A stretch of DNA of 64,000 nt, taken from positions 194,246,001 through 194,310,000 of the forward strand of contig JBITNC010000001.1 in the NCBI GenBank assembly GCA_050084985.1, given 5' to 3'. Shown here piece after piece: positions 44,946-55,824 of this stretch (within the stretch, counting starts at the first letter, position 1; the number at the start of each line of letters is the position of its first letter). Made by a program: the position numbers and the translations under genes. The notes below the pieces were generated by a model that saw nothing but the letters and a program-made list of their open reading frames with translations, searched no databases and was not told the origin of the DNA. The stretch comes from Nageia nagi (taxonomy: Eukaryota; Pinophyta).

Positions 44946-45681
44946 TGTAGATCTCAAATTGTACAAAATGAAAATATACAAAATAAATAAATGATATACA
45001 ATATAAGAAGGAATAAATAATGTACACTATATCAAATATACATGAAACATATGAACCTGATATGAAGTATATATACAATCCTCAAAAAATAAGTAATAAT
45101 GAATCTTTGGAGGATGAGTATCATATTCATGGAAAGCTCATGACATATCCTCATTTTGCACGGATCAATGACTCTAACACCAAAATATGGAACCCTTAAT
45201 CTAGGAAGCATACTCTATTATTTGCTTAAGAGAAGCACATCATTGACTATGTGAGATATGCCAAATTGTGTTATGTGCCAAAGATAGAAAGTTCAAAGCT
45301 CAAAGTATAACATTTTATCATGATAGGTGGCATCTAAAGACACCATAGCTTGATGAATATTGCAGCTAACAACCACCTATTAGAGTTCTCATCATATCAA
45401 AGAGTTCTAATATGTGGAGGTCTAACTATTGCACTCATATATATAGCATGCAAAGACATAGAAAGAAGTGAAGTTCGACCTCTAGCAATAATATAAACTT
45501 TGTTATATTCTAGATACTTTAAAATATAAACCATGATAAATAATATTAACATTTAATACAACACATGGTATTGCATTGTAATATTAAATTTATCTTGACA
45601 AATATAATATTACATTATGTCATTTAAGAAGTCTAAATATGATTTATGAAATATATAATAAATCATTTTTAGGCATCTACA
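44946..45681 (-). repeat. 5' LTR of the pol-less Gypsy
   Basis: 736 bp; plus-strand ends TGTAGATCTC and GGCATCTACA. Confidence 0.9.
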
Positions 45682-45686
45682 CTTCC

Positions 45687-45705
45687 AACAAGCTTCTCTC
45701 TTTTC
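45687..45705 (-). pseudogene. host-gene exon D, 5' part
   Basis: Acceptor GATTCATAG|GAAAAG at 45705. Reads EKREAC in frame and continues at 36756 beyond the Gypsy. Confidence 0.65.
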
Positions 45706-45780
45706 CTATGAATCATAGTTCATCATATCTATAATAATATTTTCTTGCTCTTCCATTGATAGGTATAATTATAATGTCAC
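45706..45780 (-). other. host-gene intron, 75 bp
   Basis: Donor GAGAAG|GTGACA at 45780 and acceptor TTCATAG at 45706. An alternative reading straight through (GEGDIIIIPINGRARKYYYRY) is open for about 30 codons, so intron retention cannot be excluded. Confidence 0.5.
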
Positions 45781-46140
45781 CTTCTCCTTGGTCATAATAG
45801 CCTTCACCAATATGTTTTATTTATAGTTAAAATTATTTCAAAATACATTTTTAGGCTTCTTTTTTCTTTTCAAGTATTTTTTTGGGTTATATGTTGATGA
45901 TATTAAAGTTGTTGCTATCAGCTTACCCCTTTTTAATTTTGGTATAGGTGGTAAATCTTCATGTCAATACCTCCTATCATTATTAAAGGCCATACATAAG
46001 TAAATTGGAAAATGTGGGTAAAAATTACATCTACCAATCTCACAATGGTATCTCAACTTGCCACTCCTCTTGCTACTATTCCATTCACCTTATACACTAT
46101 GTGCATACTTAGTATTAACTTGGTACAAGTAAATGAGATC
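45781..46140 (-). pseudogene. host-gene exon E with Cys/His segment, decayed
   Basis: Minus frame reads DLIYLYQVNTKYAHSV, stop, GEWNSSKRSG, KLRYHCEIGRCNFYPHF, PIYLCMAFNNDRRY, stop, HEDLPPIPKLKRGKLIATTL, KKYLKRKKKPKNV, and ends NILVKAIMTKEK in phase with exon D. Cys-x4-Cys followed by His and Cys may be a metal site. Four in-frame stops (likely from CGA, CAA or TGG codons) show loss of function. The basic patch KRKKKPK could be a nuclear signal. The upstream boundary is uncertain. Confidence 0.6.
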
Positions 46141-46216
46141 AAAACATAATATGTAAATTATTTACTTACATAATTATAACATTATTCTATAAATAAATGC
46201 TCAAATAAATACCAAC

Positions 46217-46285
46217 CATTTCAAAGTTAAATGCTATCACCACAAGCCAAACCATCAATTGAAGCAACTAAAGTTTTTCTTTCGC
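46217..46285 (-). pseudogene. possible host-gene exon F
   Basis: Acceptor ATGCATAG|GCGAA at 46285 and donor AAATG|GTTGGT at 46217. Reads ERKTLVASIDGLACGDSI, then a stop. Short and supported only by splice-like ends and an open start. Confidence 0.4.
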
Positions 46286-46289
46286 CTAT

Positions 46290-48240
46290 GCATTGTTAAA
46301 ACACATCAGTCCATAAAAATTGCATGTATCATGATTTATACCAAGAATAATGCAATACAAGGAAATGAAAGGGATTTTTACTTGAGAATAGGCATAATAT
46401 CTTAAATCTGCTATTCTAAGTATCTCAAATGAAAGGGAGGTATTTTGAGTTGTTTATTTTAAAATTGTCAGTAATGTCTAATTTTTCATGATGAATGCTT
46501 TGAGTAATTAATAGTATATGGTCATGTTTTTTTTTGATGATTTTGGAGGTGTAGCTTATCCATTTACCTATCATTTATATCTATGAAGATTTTATCTTAG
46601 CAAATAATAAGGATTATTAGGATGCCTTTCCTTTTTCTATGAGGATTGGAAAACTCTAGATGTGACATTATAAAACCTTTTTAAGATACTTTATACTAAT
46701 GAAATCAATATTTATTTTTTTTCCATACTAGATATCCATTAGTGTTAGTTTTTTATCCATCCTTGAAAAGGTACATCCTTACATATATCCTTTGCTTAGT
46801 GTTTTTGACCCATGTCATTTTTTTCTTAAACATATAAAGTTAAATATATTTAAGCATGGTCCATTAATGATCAAAACTATTTTGAGTTTTCTAACTTTAA
46901 AATGTAGTGTAATTTATAATGATCCTCATAAATGCAATTGGATTGATTTGATGTCTAGCTTGTTTCTTCAATGTAGCTAAGATTTATGACTCACATACAA
47001 TTATCCCACAAAATACTTAAATAAACAAAGCCTATCAACTTCACCTTAGTCTATATTTGCATTTTATCCAAAATCTACTTAGTTATTTTTGTTTAGGTTA
47101 TTTGAACTTGATTTTCCCTTCATTGATAAATTTTTAATTTCTATTTTCAGATTTATGCATGTATTTGTATTTTGAAATATTTGTTATCTCTCAACATATG
47201 ATGAAAGCCAATAAGGTTTAAAACCAATATGGATTCAAGCAGATATTTTGATTCTCTAGAAAAGGAAAACTTAGAAGTACTATAGAAGCAAACACTTCTC
47301 AACATATTTAGGACTATTATATCTTGATATAATATTGCCCAACAAATATAACACATTAAGATATTGACATATGTGATCATTGGATTTTTTTAAGAAATAT
47401 GATTTATTTAAGAAATTCAATCTGACATTGGCCATACACCCGTGAACTTATTCATGGAAAGATAGTAAGGTGTCATACACTCCAATTTAAAATTGGCCAT
47501 ACAAATGGTAAGGACTAATCTATTTTATATTTTCAATCATATAAACTAGACATCAGATAATTTGTAATCATACCAACAAGATATAACAAACCATTTAATA
47601 ACATAAATCATTATGAAACAACATGGTTTCAATCAAAGTTGTATATAAAATACTTATAAAGAAACAAATATTTTAGCGTATAAATGTTAAAATCATAGAG
47701 AGAACCTAAGAATTTGTGTATTGATAATATTTGGAAACTAATAAACCTTATTAATTTTCTACTTAAACTAAATAATTCATTTTAGCTTATCGAATTGAAA
47801 ATAAATATTTTATTTATTTATTAATAGGTTTGCTAGTTTGATCCCTAGGGTTTAAATTCATTTTCTTGTAATCATTTGGAGTAGGGAAAACTCTATAGAA
47901 TTCATTCTTCTTCTACAACTTAGATTTGATTTCCTACAAGAAGGAAAAACACAATTCAAGTATTTTTCTAAATATATGGTTTCTCCAAGCATTAGAGAAA
48001 TATTGAACTCATAGAAGCAAGGGCATCCAAAATGCATGGTCTTTTCCCATAGAATTGAACATGTATTGAATGAGTAAAGATGGGTAAATGTAAATAATTT
48101 AAGGTTCCATAATTTAATCACATGAGTGATTCTAATCACCTTATTCTTGATATGAATCATTTGACATACATTACTAATGGACTGAGCAGGGTTTTATAAT
48201 TGAGACAAAATTGAAGCTTAAGGGATTTAAAACTAACCAT
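46290..48240. other. AT-rich sequence, nothing recognised
   Basis: Frames at 46792-46980 (+), 47153-47380 (-) and 47858-48160 (-) are open but compositionally like random AT-rich DNA. This interval could include the 5' exons or promoter of the host gene; I could not identify them. Confidence 0.4.
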
Positions 48241-48278
48241 TGAGATATGAAATTCGAGCATAAGGATTTGAAATGCAT

Positions 48279-48540
48279 GATGCAGACACATTTTTAATGA
48301 CAAAAATAATCATAGGATATGCACAAAATGAATACATTGGAAGGGGAGGTCATATTTTTAATGAAATACCTCATCAAAATGTAGTCTGATGGAATGCACT
48401 GATGGGTTATGAAAGTGATGTACTAAGGAATTTTTTGACAAACTATAGGAAGCAAAATTTCATGGAGTGCAACACAAAAAACCTGTATGCAAAAAAAACC
48501 TTAGGATGTGCTTGAAAATTCATGCACTACAAATTGAATA
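48279..48540 (+). pseudogene. second PPR pseudogene fragment
   Basis: Reads YAQNEYIGRGGHIFNEIPHQ NVV-stop-WNALMGYES in one frame, the PPR hallmark 'MYAKCGxIxxAxxVFxxMPxRNVVSWNxMIxGY' with S to stop. EFFDKL-stop-EAKFHGVQ and LRMCLKIHALQIE continue the next repeat ('LxxCAxLxxLxxGxxIHAxxIxxG'). Only one to two repeats survive, in the same orientation as the pseudogene at 381. Confidence 0.65.
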
Positions 48541-48669
48541 AACAAAGTTTGAGAATTGAAAAACCTACCTGGTATCGATCTTTGCTACTTGTCTAAGTGC
48601 TCCTTGCAACATCCACATCTAAGAATGCATAGAAACAATGCGAACATGAATGACTCTTTTTATTTTAAT

Positions 48670-48747
48670 TAAATGGAGTTAATCAAATTTCATTTAATGA
48701 GTTATACAACATTTGATTAACCCTATAATCCTTTGCACATGTTAAAC
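48670..48747. repeat. GATTAACC-type repeat flanking Copia D (left)
   Basis: 'caacatttgattaaccctataatcc' resembles units of the array at 14700-15295; continued at 55825 on the other side of the element. Confidence 0.55.
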
Positions 48748-48752
48748 CATAG
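48748..48752. repeat. target-site duplication catag (left)
   Basis: Matches 55820-55824 exactly. Confidence 0.9.
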
Positions 48753-48902
48753 TGTTAAAATTTGTAATGTAATATTGGTTAATATTTATCCTTAATGTAA
48801 ATTCACTTAATACTTAAAGTATCATTAGATACCTTAAAGTATTAAGAGAATAAAAATAGGAGAAAGATTAAAAATAGGCATGAGTTTATAAAAAAGGCAA
48901 AG
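48753..48902 (+). repeat. 5' LTR of Copia D, truncated
   Basis: Aligns with 55348 to about 55500; the remaining ~320 bp and the primer site are gone, and leader sequence follows directly. Confidence 0.85.
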
Positions 48903-48930
48903 GTTTTTTCTTTAAATATAATTAATTTTA

Positions 48931-48984
<54 letters not shown>

Positions 48985-50416
48985 CAAAAATATATGATTT
49001 TTGTTTTCTTAAAGAGAAGAATCTTTCTTAACAAAAGGGGGGAAAGTTTTTTTTAATGAGAGATTATTTATTTTAAATAAGTATGAATTATTATTTTTGA
49101 GTCAATCTTTTTTTTTTTTTTTTAGCTTAATATTTCTTTATTTGCTATTTTTACTTTAAGTGCATATTTTTTAAGGAAACTAATTTAGCATGGCATTAAG
49201 ATAAAAATGGAGAATTAATTTTGTATGCATATTTTAATGTTATTGCATAAGTTAATGTTAATTTTATACGTAGATTAAGGTTAATTAATTTTGCATAGGT
49301 TAATGTTAAGTATGCATGAATTAATGATATTTATCTTAATACATGTTTGATGCACACATGTGATTGGATAAAAAATTTTAAATGCATTTTTTAATTTTTA
49401 TTTTTCAAGTGCATATTTTTGCTAAGTCGATAAAATTTCTAAATGTATGATTTAATATTTTGTCTTAATGCATGTGAATGGATAAAGTTTCCTTAAATAT
49501 TTTTATTTTATTTTTGATGTTAAATTGCAAATAAGGAATTATTTTAAGTCCATTTTTTAAGTAACAAATGGGAAAATTACTCATTTTTGATAATGATTCC
49601 TTGTAAAAAGATCCATGAGGGGTTGTGACAAAATCCATTGGACTTTTAAGCTCATTTGTTGTTAAAATTAATGAACTTTTGTAAAGAGATCCATTAAGGA
49701 TTGTAACAAAACCCATTGGACTCTTTGGTTCATACTTATGGATGATGTGGGATGTAGTTTCATTTTCAAAGCACTTTATTTGTTTTGTATGTTTACTTTA
49801 TATACAAAGCATGCAAATAGTAAAAATTGCTTCCCTCTAAAATGAACATATCAACACATTTATTTCTTAACATGACTTGTTTGGGAAGGTAAGGATAGGA
49901 TGGATTGGAGCCTTTTAATTTGATGAACCAAGTGGTGAAAAGTTCATACTTTTTAATTACCCTTAATTCCTCTATTGGTTTGGACTTAACTCCATATAGG
50001 TGGACAAGCATGTGTGTAGTGATACCACATGTTCACCCATCCATTTAGGGATTATTCTGATAACCTAGGAGGAAAAGTAAAAATTTAATCAAGATAATTA
50101 ATTTGGTCAATCCAACATATGTCACAACCTTGAAAAATAACTTGTACTTCTTTTTGTGAGAGTATATCACTATCCAAGGAGAACTAGTTGAGGATTGGTA
50201 GGACCTAGGCTTCTTGCAGGCATTTGGACAAGAAAATAAACCTCAACTTTTTCCTCTCTTTTCTTATACTTGGTGATAAAGATGTTGGAAGTATCTTATT
50301 CTTCTTGTTAACAATTTAAGCATTTGATTTGTTGGTTAGTTTTTTAAACATGTATTTATTTTTAAATGCAACATGCATGCTTACATTATTTATCTCCTTC
50401 ATATTATTTTGTAGCA
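48903..50416 (+). other. Copia D untranslated leader
   Basis: Holds an (AT)n tract (48929-48980), the two-copy 'ttgtaaagatcc' repeat (49600-49730), and the pre-gag block shared with A and B (49850-50260) including a weakened form of the stem-loop at 49999-50042. Confidence 0.7.
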
Positions 50417-51350
50417 ATGGGAGACTCTGTTGCACCCAAGCATATCTTGGATGGTTCCAACTATGATATTCAGGAACCTATGATGAAGGTAGAACTTTAG
50501 GCATAGAAACTTTGTGTGATTGTCAATGAAAATCAAGTTGCTCTATCTAGGGAGAAGGAACTTGAAGCTTATAATACTAAGAATTATTTGGCAATGTCTA
50601 TGATCTTTCATGCAATTTTAAATGAGATCTTTCTCATGATATCTTCTTCAATTACTGTAAAGAATTGGGATAAACTAAAGAGTATTTACCTTGGTATTAA
50701 ATTTTCTAGGAGGTTCACCATTTTTTAGAAGTTACTTAAATCATATCAAGAGAAAAATAAAAACATGGTTATATATCTGAATAAGGTTTTTGACCTTAGG
50801 AATCAACTTATGGGGTGTGGTTGCAATTAGATGAATGATGAGTTTCTAACTATAATCATCCTCCAAATCCTCTCTACTAATTTTAGTCAATTTATGACTG
50901 TTATTAAAACTAAGCTTAATGATGAAAAAGAAGTGTTCTCCTTATAAAATCTATCAAGGCTTCTCTTAAAGCATAAGGAAACACTTAACAAATAAGTGTT
51001 GACCACCACTCCTGATGAAAAATAAGTGTTCTCCTTATAAAATCTATCAAGGCTTCTCTTAAAGCATAAGGAAACACTTAACAAATAAGTGTTGACCACC
51101 ACTCCTAAAGAGCCATCTATGGCACTTGTATAATGAAGCGTCACTTCAAAAAGAAAAACCATAACTAAAAGAAGAGTTCTTATGCTCCTAAGAAGAACTT
51201 TAAGAATGGTGAGAATAAGAAGAATTTTGAGAATGGTAAGTTTAAGGAAACCAAAGCCAAATTTGATGAAATTTGTAATTTCTATAACTACTATGGTCAT
51301 AAGGAAGTTGATTGCTTTAGGATTTGGAAAACCAAACAAATTTAACAATA
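50417..51350 (+). pseudogene. Copia D gag with internal duplication
   Basis: ATG at 50417 gives MGDSVAPKHILDGSNYDI. IVNENQVALSREKELEAYN and SITVKNWDKLKSIYLGIKFS follow, matching Copia B gag. 50920-51012 is duplicated at 51013-51104. The zinc knuckle at about 51270-51310 reads C-N-F-Y-NYYGHKEVDC, with the second Cys changed to Tyr. Stops are scattered. Confidence 0.88.
50920..51104 (+). repeat. 92-bp tandem duplication in gag
   Basis: 'gtgttctccttataaaatc' through 'gttgaccaccactcct' occurs twice in direct succession with almost no difference, so it is recent compared with the element's decay. Confidence 0.9.
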
Positions 51351-51905
51351 AAAAGAACAAGAATTTTACTTTGGAAAATGATTATATTATTGATTCTGGA
51401 TGCACTAATCATATGTGTTTTAAAAAAGATATGTTTGAAAACTTTCATAAGTATAGAAAAGATGCAATTGTGATAGATGACAGTTCAATCCTTAAAGTTC
51501 AAGGTATTGGGAATGTGTTGATATAAGGGAAGATTTTGAAGAATGTGCTTTATGTGCCTAAGCTCACTATGAATCTCTTTTTCATAATTTAGGTTGCAAG
51601 GAAGGGTTACTCCTTTGATTTTAACTCACACTCTTGGTGCATGAAAAAGGGCTTTGCCACTTTAGTGAAAGGTTCAATGCAAGATGACCACTACATTATG
51701 GATCAATCTCCAACAAAGATGTGGCTTGCAATTAATGTTTGTTCTAGAAGCAATCTTTGGCACCATCAATTAGGCCACCTAAACCATAAGAATATTCAAG
51801 TCATGAAAGATCATGAACTCATGAAATGTTTTCCTATAATATCACCTATAATTGGTCTTTGTGAGAAGTACATTCTAGGTAAAATGAATTGTAATTTTTT
51901 TTGAA
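51351..51905 (+). pseudogene. Copia D protease and GAG-pre-integrase
   Basis: DYIIDSGCTNHMCFKKDMFE shows a well-kept Copia protease site (IxDSGCTxHM). ILKVQGIGNVLI and NVLYVPKLTMNLF follow. NLWHHQLGHLNHKNIQVM and GLCEKYILGKMN at 51720-51890 are the GAG-pre-integrase and the zinc-binding CxxC region (second Cys lost). Confidence 0.88.
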
Positions 51906-52690
51906 AAGATAAGGCAACTAGAGTAACTCAGCATCTTTAGCTTGTGCATATAGATTTGATGTGTCTTTTTCAAACTAAATCACTTAGGGGAGCATATTAT
52001 ATCTTGAATTTTATTGATGACTTTAGCAAGATGACATTTGGTTATCTTATAGAGCACAAGGATCAAACCTTTGATAAGTTCAAATATTTCAAAGCCTTGG
52101 TAGAAAATTAGTTTGGATTCAAAATCAAGATGTTAAGATATGATAATAGAGGTGAGTATAATAGCAATAAATTTAATGATTTTTGTACCAAGTATAGAAT
52201 CAAGAGGTAGTTTACTATCCCTTACACTCCTTAGTAGAATGGTGTTGCCAAAAGGAAGAACAGAACCATTTAGAAAATGATAAGATGTATGTTGGGAGAT
52301 CTTCCTAGCTTCTTATGGGTTGAAGTTGTAAATACTGTTATCTACATCTTGAATAGGTGTCTTATGAATGTTGTTGAAGCTAAAACATGATATAAAGAAT
52401 GGACATGAAAGAAACCTAACATCTCTCACTTTAGGATCTTTGGTTGTGATGCTTATGCCTTTGTTGTTCCTAAGAAAAGGAAGAATCTTGATAAGAGATC
52501 CAAAAAGTGTATCTTTGTAGGCTATGAAAATCAACATAGAGGCTACATGATATATCAACCTTCTTTCCATATAGTATTTATGTCAAGGGATGTAAAGTTC
52601 AATGAACTAATTGAAGAGTCTACTTATTATGAGAACCTTGATGAGGGTGATGATTCTTCTATTGTTTCTAACTAGTTGGATGTTAGTGTG
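51906..52690 (+). pseudogene. Copia D integrase, decayed
   Basis: LVHIDLMC (first D), YNSNKFNDFCTKYRIKR with the upstream D changed context (YDNRGEYN), NGVAKRKNRTI, IRCMLGDLPSFLWVEVVNT and SHFRIFGCDAYAFVV with KSKKCIFVGYENQHRGY. Stops replace the Q residues of the PQQNG motif. Confidence 0.88.
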
Positions 52691-52789
52691 GATTTGTTAC
52701 TTAAGGAACAAAACTCTCCAACATAAAGGATAACAAGTAGTATGACTATTAATAAATATTTATTAGCATAAATTGATTGCAATAATGAG

Positions 52790-53580
52790 CCCTCATCCTA
52801 CAAAGAAGCTTCAAAGCACAAGTTGCTAGATGAATGAAATGAATGTGGAGTATGAGGCTTTAATGAAGAATCAAACTTAGGATTTGGTTTCTTATCCTAA
52901 TGAACATAATGTGATTAGAAATAAATGGATTTATAAGGTTAAATATAACTTAGTTGGAGAGATTTATAAATAAAAAGCAAGGTCAGTAGCTAAGGGCTTC
53001 ACTCAAAAATATAGAGTTGATTATGAGGAAACCTTTGCTTTAGTAGCAAATATACCTACTATTAGGGTAATCCTTGCTCTTTCAATAGCTTAGGGATAGA
53101 AAGTTCTACAACTTGATGTTAAGAGTGTTTTTTTTAATAGTGATTTAGATGTGAAAACATATATAAATCAAATAGAATGGTTTATTGTTTAAGGTAAAGA
53201 ATCTTTTGTGTGTAAGTTAAATAAATCTTTGTATGGACTTAAGTAAGCACCAAGGGCTTGGTACAAAAAGATTTTAGGATACTTTGAAGATATTGGGTTT
53301 TTTAAATACTTCTCTAATTTAGATATTTATATGCTCAACCAAGGACAAGAACTGATATTGATTCTTCTCTATGTGGATGATTTGTTGATTACAATGAATA
53401 ATATGGTCCTCATACAAGATTGCATATCCAAACTTAAGACAACTTTTGAAATGACTGATCTTGGTCTATTACACTGCTACCTTGGTATGCAAGTTTACCA
53501 GTACAAGGATTGTACTTACCTCAATAAATGAAATTATATATTAGATATCTTATAAAATTTTGGAATGGAGGAGTGCAAGC
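52790..53580 (+). pseudogene. Copia D reverse transcriptase, decayed
   Basis: NKWIYKVKYNLVGEI, AKGFTQKYRVDYEETFA, LNKSLYGLK and LLYVDDLLITMNN with YVDD at 53370-53381; then LGLLHCYLGMQVYQYKDCTY. Frequent CAA/CAG-derived stops. Confidence 0.9.
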
Positions 53581-54335
53581 ATGCTGCAATCCTAGTCTCT
53601 CATAGAATCACTTCATCTCTTAGTTCTAACTCTTAGTTGGCAGATGCTACAACTTACAGATAACTAATTGGTAGTCTTTTTTATTTGACTATCTCCAAGC
53701 TAGATATTGCTTTTGCCATGAATTTGATGGCTCACTTTATGCAAAAGCTATATGTTGAGCACTTCAATGCTATTATGCAAATTTTGAGGTATGTTGCAAG
53801 CACTAAGGATCTTCATCTCAAGTATGACAAGTTATCCTTATATTTTCTCTCAGGATTCTTAGATTCTAACTATGGGCTAGATAGAGATGATAAAAAATCA
53901 ACCTCTAGTTATGTGTTTAGCATTGATTTAGGTGTTATCTCTTGGGCATCCAATAAGTAGCCTACTATTGCTCTCTCCACCACTAAGGCTAAATATCATG
54001 CAATGTTAGTTGCATCCTAGGAAGCCATTAGGTTGAGGCATATTCTAAAAGAAATAGGGTATGAACAAGTTCATCCATCATAAATATCTTCAAATAATTA
54101 GTTAGATATTACTTTGTTAAAGAATCCTATTTTTCTTTAGAGAATAAGGCATGTAGAAATCCAAGCCCACTTCATTAGAGGGAAGGTTTTGGATGGTTTT
54201 CTACACTTACAATATTGTCCATCAATCCTAAACTTTGCTAATTTGTTCACCAAGCCCCTTCTTAAAGCTCAGTTTTATAAGCTTAGAGAGTCTATTGGGC
54301 TGGTGAAGTTACCCTTAAAAAGAGAGTAAATGTTG
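53581..54335 (+). pseudogene. Copia D RNase H, decayed
   Basis: SKLDIAFAMNLMAHFMQKLY, then HFNAIMQILRYVASTKDLHL and LDSNYGLDRDDKKSTSSYVF with GVISWASNK. The first catalytic D of 'SDADWAGD' reads S-N. Ends LRESIGLVKLPLKRE near 54328. Confidence 0.9.
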
Positions 54336-55336
54336 AATTCTTATTGAATCCATTCTAATTTCTTCCTTCTTAATACAGTTTTTGAACTTTTATTTGGTTT
54401 GTATACTTTGTTCATACATTCTTTTATTTGATAACTATAAGTATGGGCTTGGCATCTTAGTGATGAATTATAGTGTACCTCAAATCCAAGCACATTATAT
54501 CAAGTAGAAAATTCTTGATGCAACAACTGTAGCTCTATTCATCTGACTGTCTCTCCTAATTTATTCACTAGCCGCCTTAGAAACTTTGTTATGCATACTT
54601 TGAAAGTTTCTTATGGTAGTGAAGTTATCCTCAAGGGGGATTGAAGGTTGAATTCATGTTTATGATGATAAATTAATCCATAGGAGGCTCTATTTTGTTG
54701 TATAGTGTTGATCTAAATGTACACTTTCATGGTTAGTTCACTTTATGTGAGGAATTCATAGTACATTTTGTTTTGTTATCACTATGTGAGGAATTAGTAT
54801 GTGTTTGTTTGCATTGTTTGGTTATCCATATGTGAGTAACTTATATATGTGCATATACTTTTTTCATTTTTGATCAACACATGTTTTTGTATACAATAGA
54901 TGACTATAAGTATTGGCTTGGCATCTTCGTGATGACTTATAGTGCATCATTGATCAGTTTACAGATGGCATTACTTAGTTCAATTATATTGTGATTGATA
55001 TGAATGTTATATCATGCATCTAATTGATCTTGTTTATGAACTATTTGTAGCTTGCAAGTTTTATCTTGAGAGTGCAGGTTACTTACTTCATGTGGGTAGG
55101 CTCATGGAGGCTCATATGTCAACTCAAAGTTGATTGACTACACTTATAGTGAAACCACTTATGGTTAATGGTTGTATTGTAAACCATTTTGTTAAATGGT
55201 ATTGTAATGAGTCTCAAATTAGGATCTTGCTTATTTATTAATGATGTAAAGTTCACATCTCCACTTGTATCTCTTTGGAGGAGAACTCTCTTACTCTATA
55301 TTTCTTCTTCTCTCTATGCTCTATCCCAATATTACA
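54336..55336 (+). other. Copia D 3' untranslated region
   Basis: Aligns with 11016-12024 of Copia A, including the second RNase H-tail-like stretch at 54550-54660. No other signal. Confidence 0.65.
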
Positions 55337-55347
55337 TTAAGTGGGAG
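55337..55347 (+). other. polypurine tract
   Basis: 'attaagtgggag' before the 3' LTR; a G to T change compared with copy A. Confidence 0.75.
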
Positions 55348-55819
55348 TGTCAAAATTTGTAATGTAATATTGTTTAATATTTCTCCTTAATGTAAATTCA
55401 TTTAATATTTAAAGTATCAATAGATACCTTATAGTATTAAGAGAATAAAAATATGAGAAGGATTAAAAATAGGTATGAGTATAAAAATAGCTAAAGGATT
55501 AAAAATAGAAAAGAGATTAATTATAGAGTGGGTTTTTTCTTATATAAAAAGAAGAACCCTCCCCTTCTCTAGTTAAATAATTGTAATGCAAGTGTTGCTA
55601 TAGGTTTAGAGTTTGAGAGAGAGAAGAGATTTTGTAAGAGAGGTCCTTGAGAATAAGATCTTAGTTAGTTAATGTACTCCAAATGAGGGAGGAACCAATT
55701 TATATCTTGTGTTATTTGCATGATTGGCTTTAGTTATTGTGCTATTATGTTGATGTTGAAAGTGCCTTCTTGAGATCTTGGGAGATTATAAGTTAATTTA
55801 GAAAGGGTTAATTTCTACA
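55348..55819 (+). repeat. 3' LTR of Copia D
   Basis: 472 bp, TGTCAAAATTTG ... AATTTCTACA; the only copy in this family with an intact CA end. Confidence 0.92.
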
Positions 55820-55824
55820 CATAG
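55820..55824. repeat. target-site duplication catag (right)
   Basis: Exact match to 48748-48752. Confidence 0.9.

Larger units (their letters stand above)
36757..45681 (-). mobile_element. pol-less Gypsy element with antisense ORF, in a coding exon
   Basis: Two long LTRs (36757-37493 and 44946-45681), primer site and long gag on the minus strand, polypurine tract at 37494, and no reverse transcriptase or integrase anywhere between. In the pol position lies an antisense (plus-strand) plant-mobile-domain-like ORF remnant at 39863-41690. The TSD is cttct/cttcc with one C to T difference. The structure resembles large retrotransposon derivatives or Tat-type Gypsy elements with extra ORFs; mobilisation must have used enzymes from a partner element. 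Confidence 0.85.
16044..46285 (-). pseudogene. unrecognised multi-exon host gene, decayed and TE-filled
   Basis: A minus-strand gene running from about 46285 down to 16044. It is recognised by short open exons with good plant splice signals (acceptors in TAG/CAG, donors GTGAGC, GTATATAG, GTACGTGC, GTGATG). Exon order from the 5' side: 46217-46285, 45781-46140, a 51-nt exon split by a Gypsy (45687-45705 + 36725-36756), 36455-36643, an array of 87-nt exons (36350-34799), an array of 105-nt exons (34667-17224), 16702-16815, 16300-16590 and 16044-16202. About 25 kb of its span is transposon. Stops in 45781-46140, frameshifts in two 3' exons and the exon insertion make it a pseudogene. I do not recognise the family. 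The product has Cys-containing segments upstream, a Ser/Asn/Glu-rich repetitive middle and longer conserved-looking blocks downstream. Gene unity is inferred from strand, order and phase-0 joins. Confidence 0.6.
48753..55819 (+). mobile_element. Copia retrotransposon D
   Basis: Same family as Copia A, with LTR ends TGTTAAAATTTG ... AATTTCTACA and exact TSD catag. Order: truncated 5' LTR, leader, gag, protease, integrase, reverse transcriptase, RNase H, 3' untranslated region, polypurine tract, 3' LTR. The 3' part of the 5' LTR and the primer-binding site are deleted. It carries gag and protease that copy A lacks, so the two together show the family's full order. All genes have stops. Confidence 0.92.

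Noticed and set aside
45706-45780. Continuous coding through GEGDIIIIPINGRARKYYYRY instead of a 75-bp intron
   Set aside because: That frame meets a stop soon after and shifts the downstream phase, whereas splicing GTGACA to TTCATAG keeps exon D and exon C in frame. Kept only as an alternative.
46290-48240. Possible 5' exons or promoter of the host gene
   Set aside because: No splice-bounded open run long enough to claim; left as unrecognised.
50887-51360. 157-codon minus-strand frame with an internal repeat
   Set aside because: It lies antisense to Copia D gag and its repeat is simply the 92-bp gag duplication read backwards.
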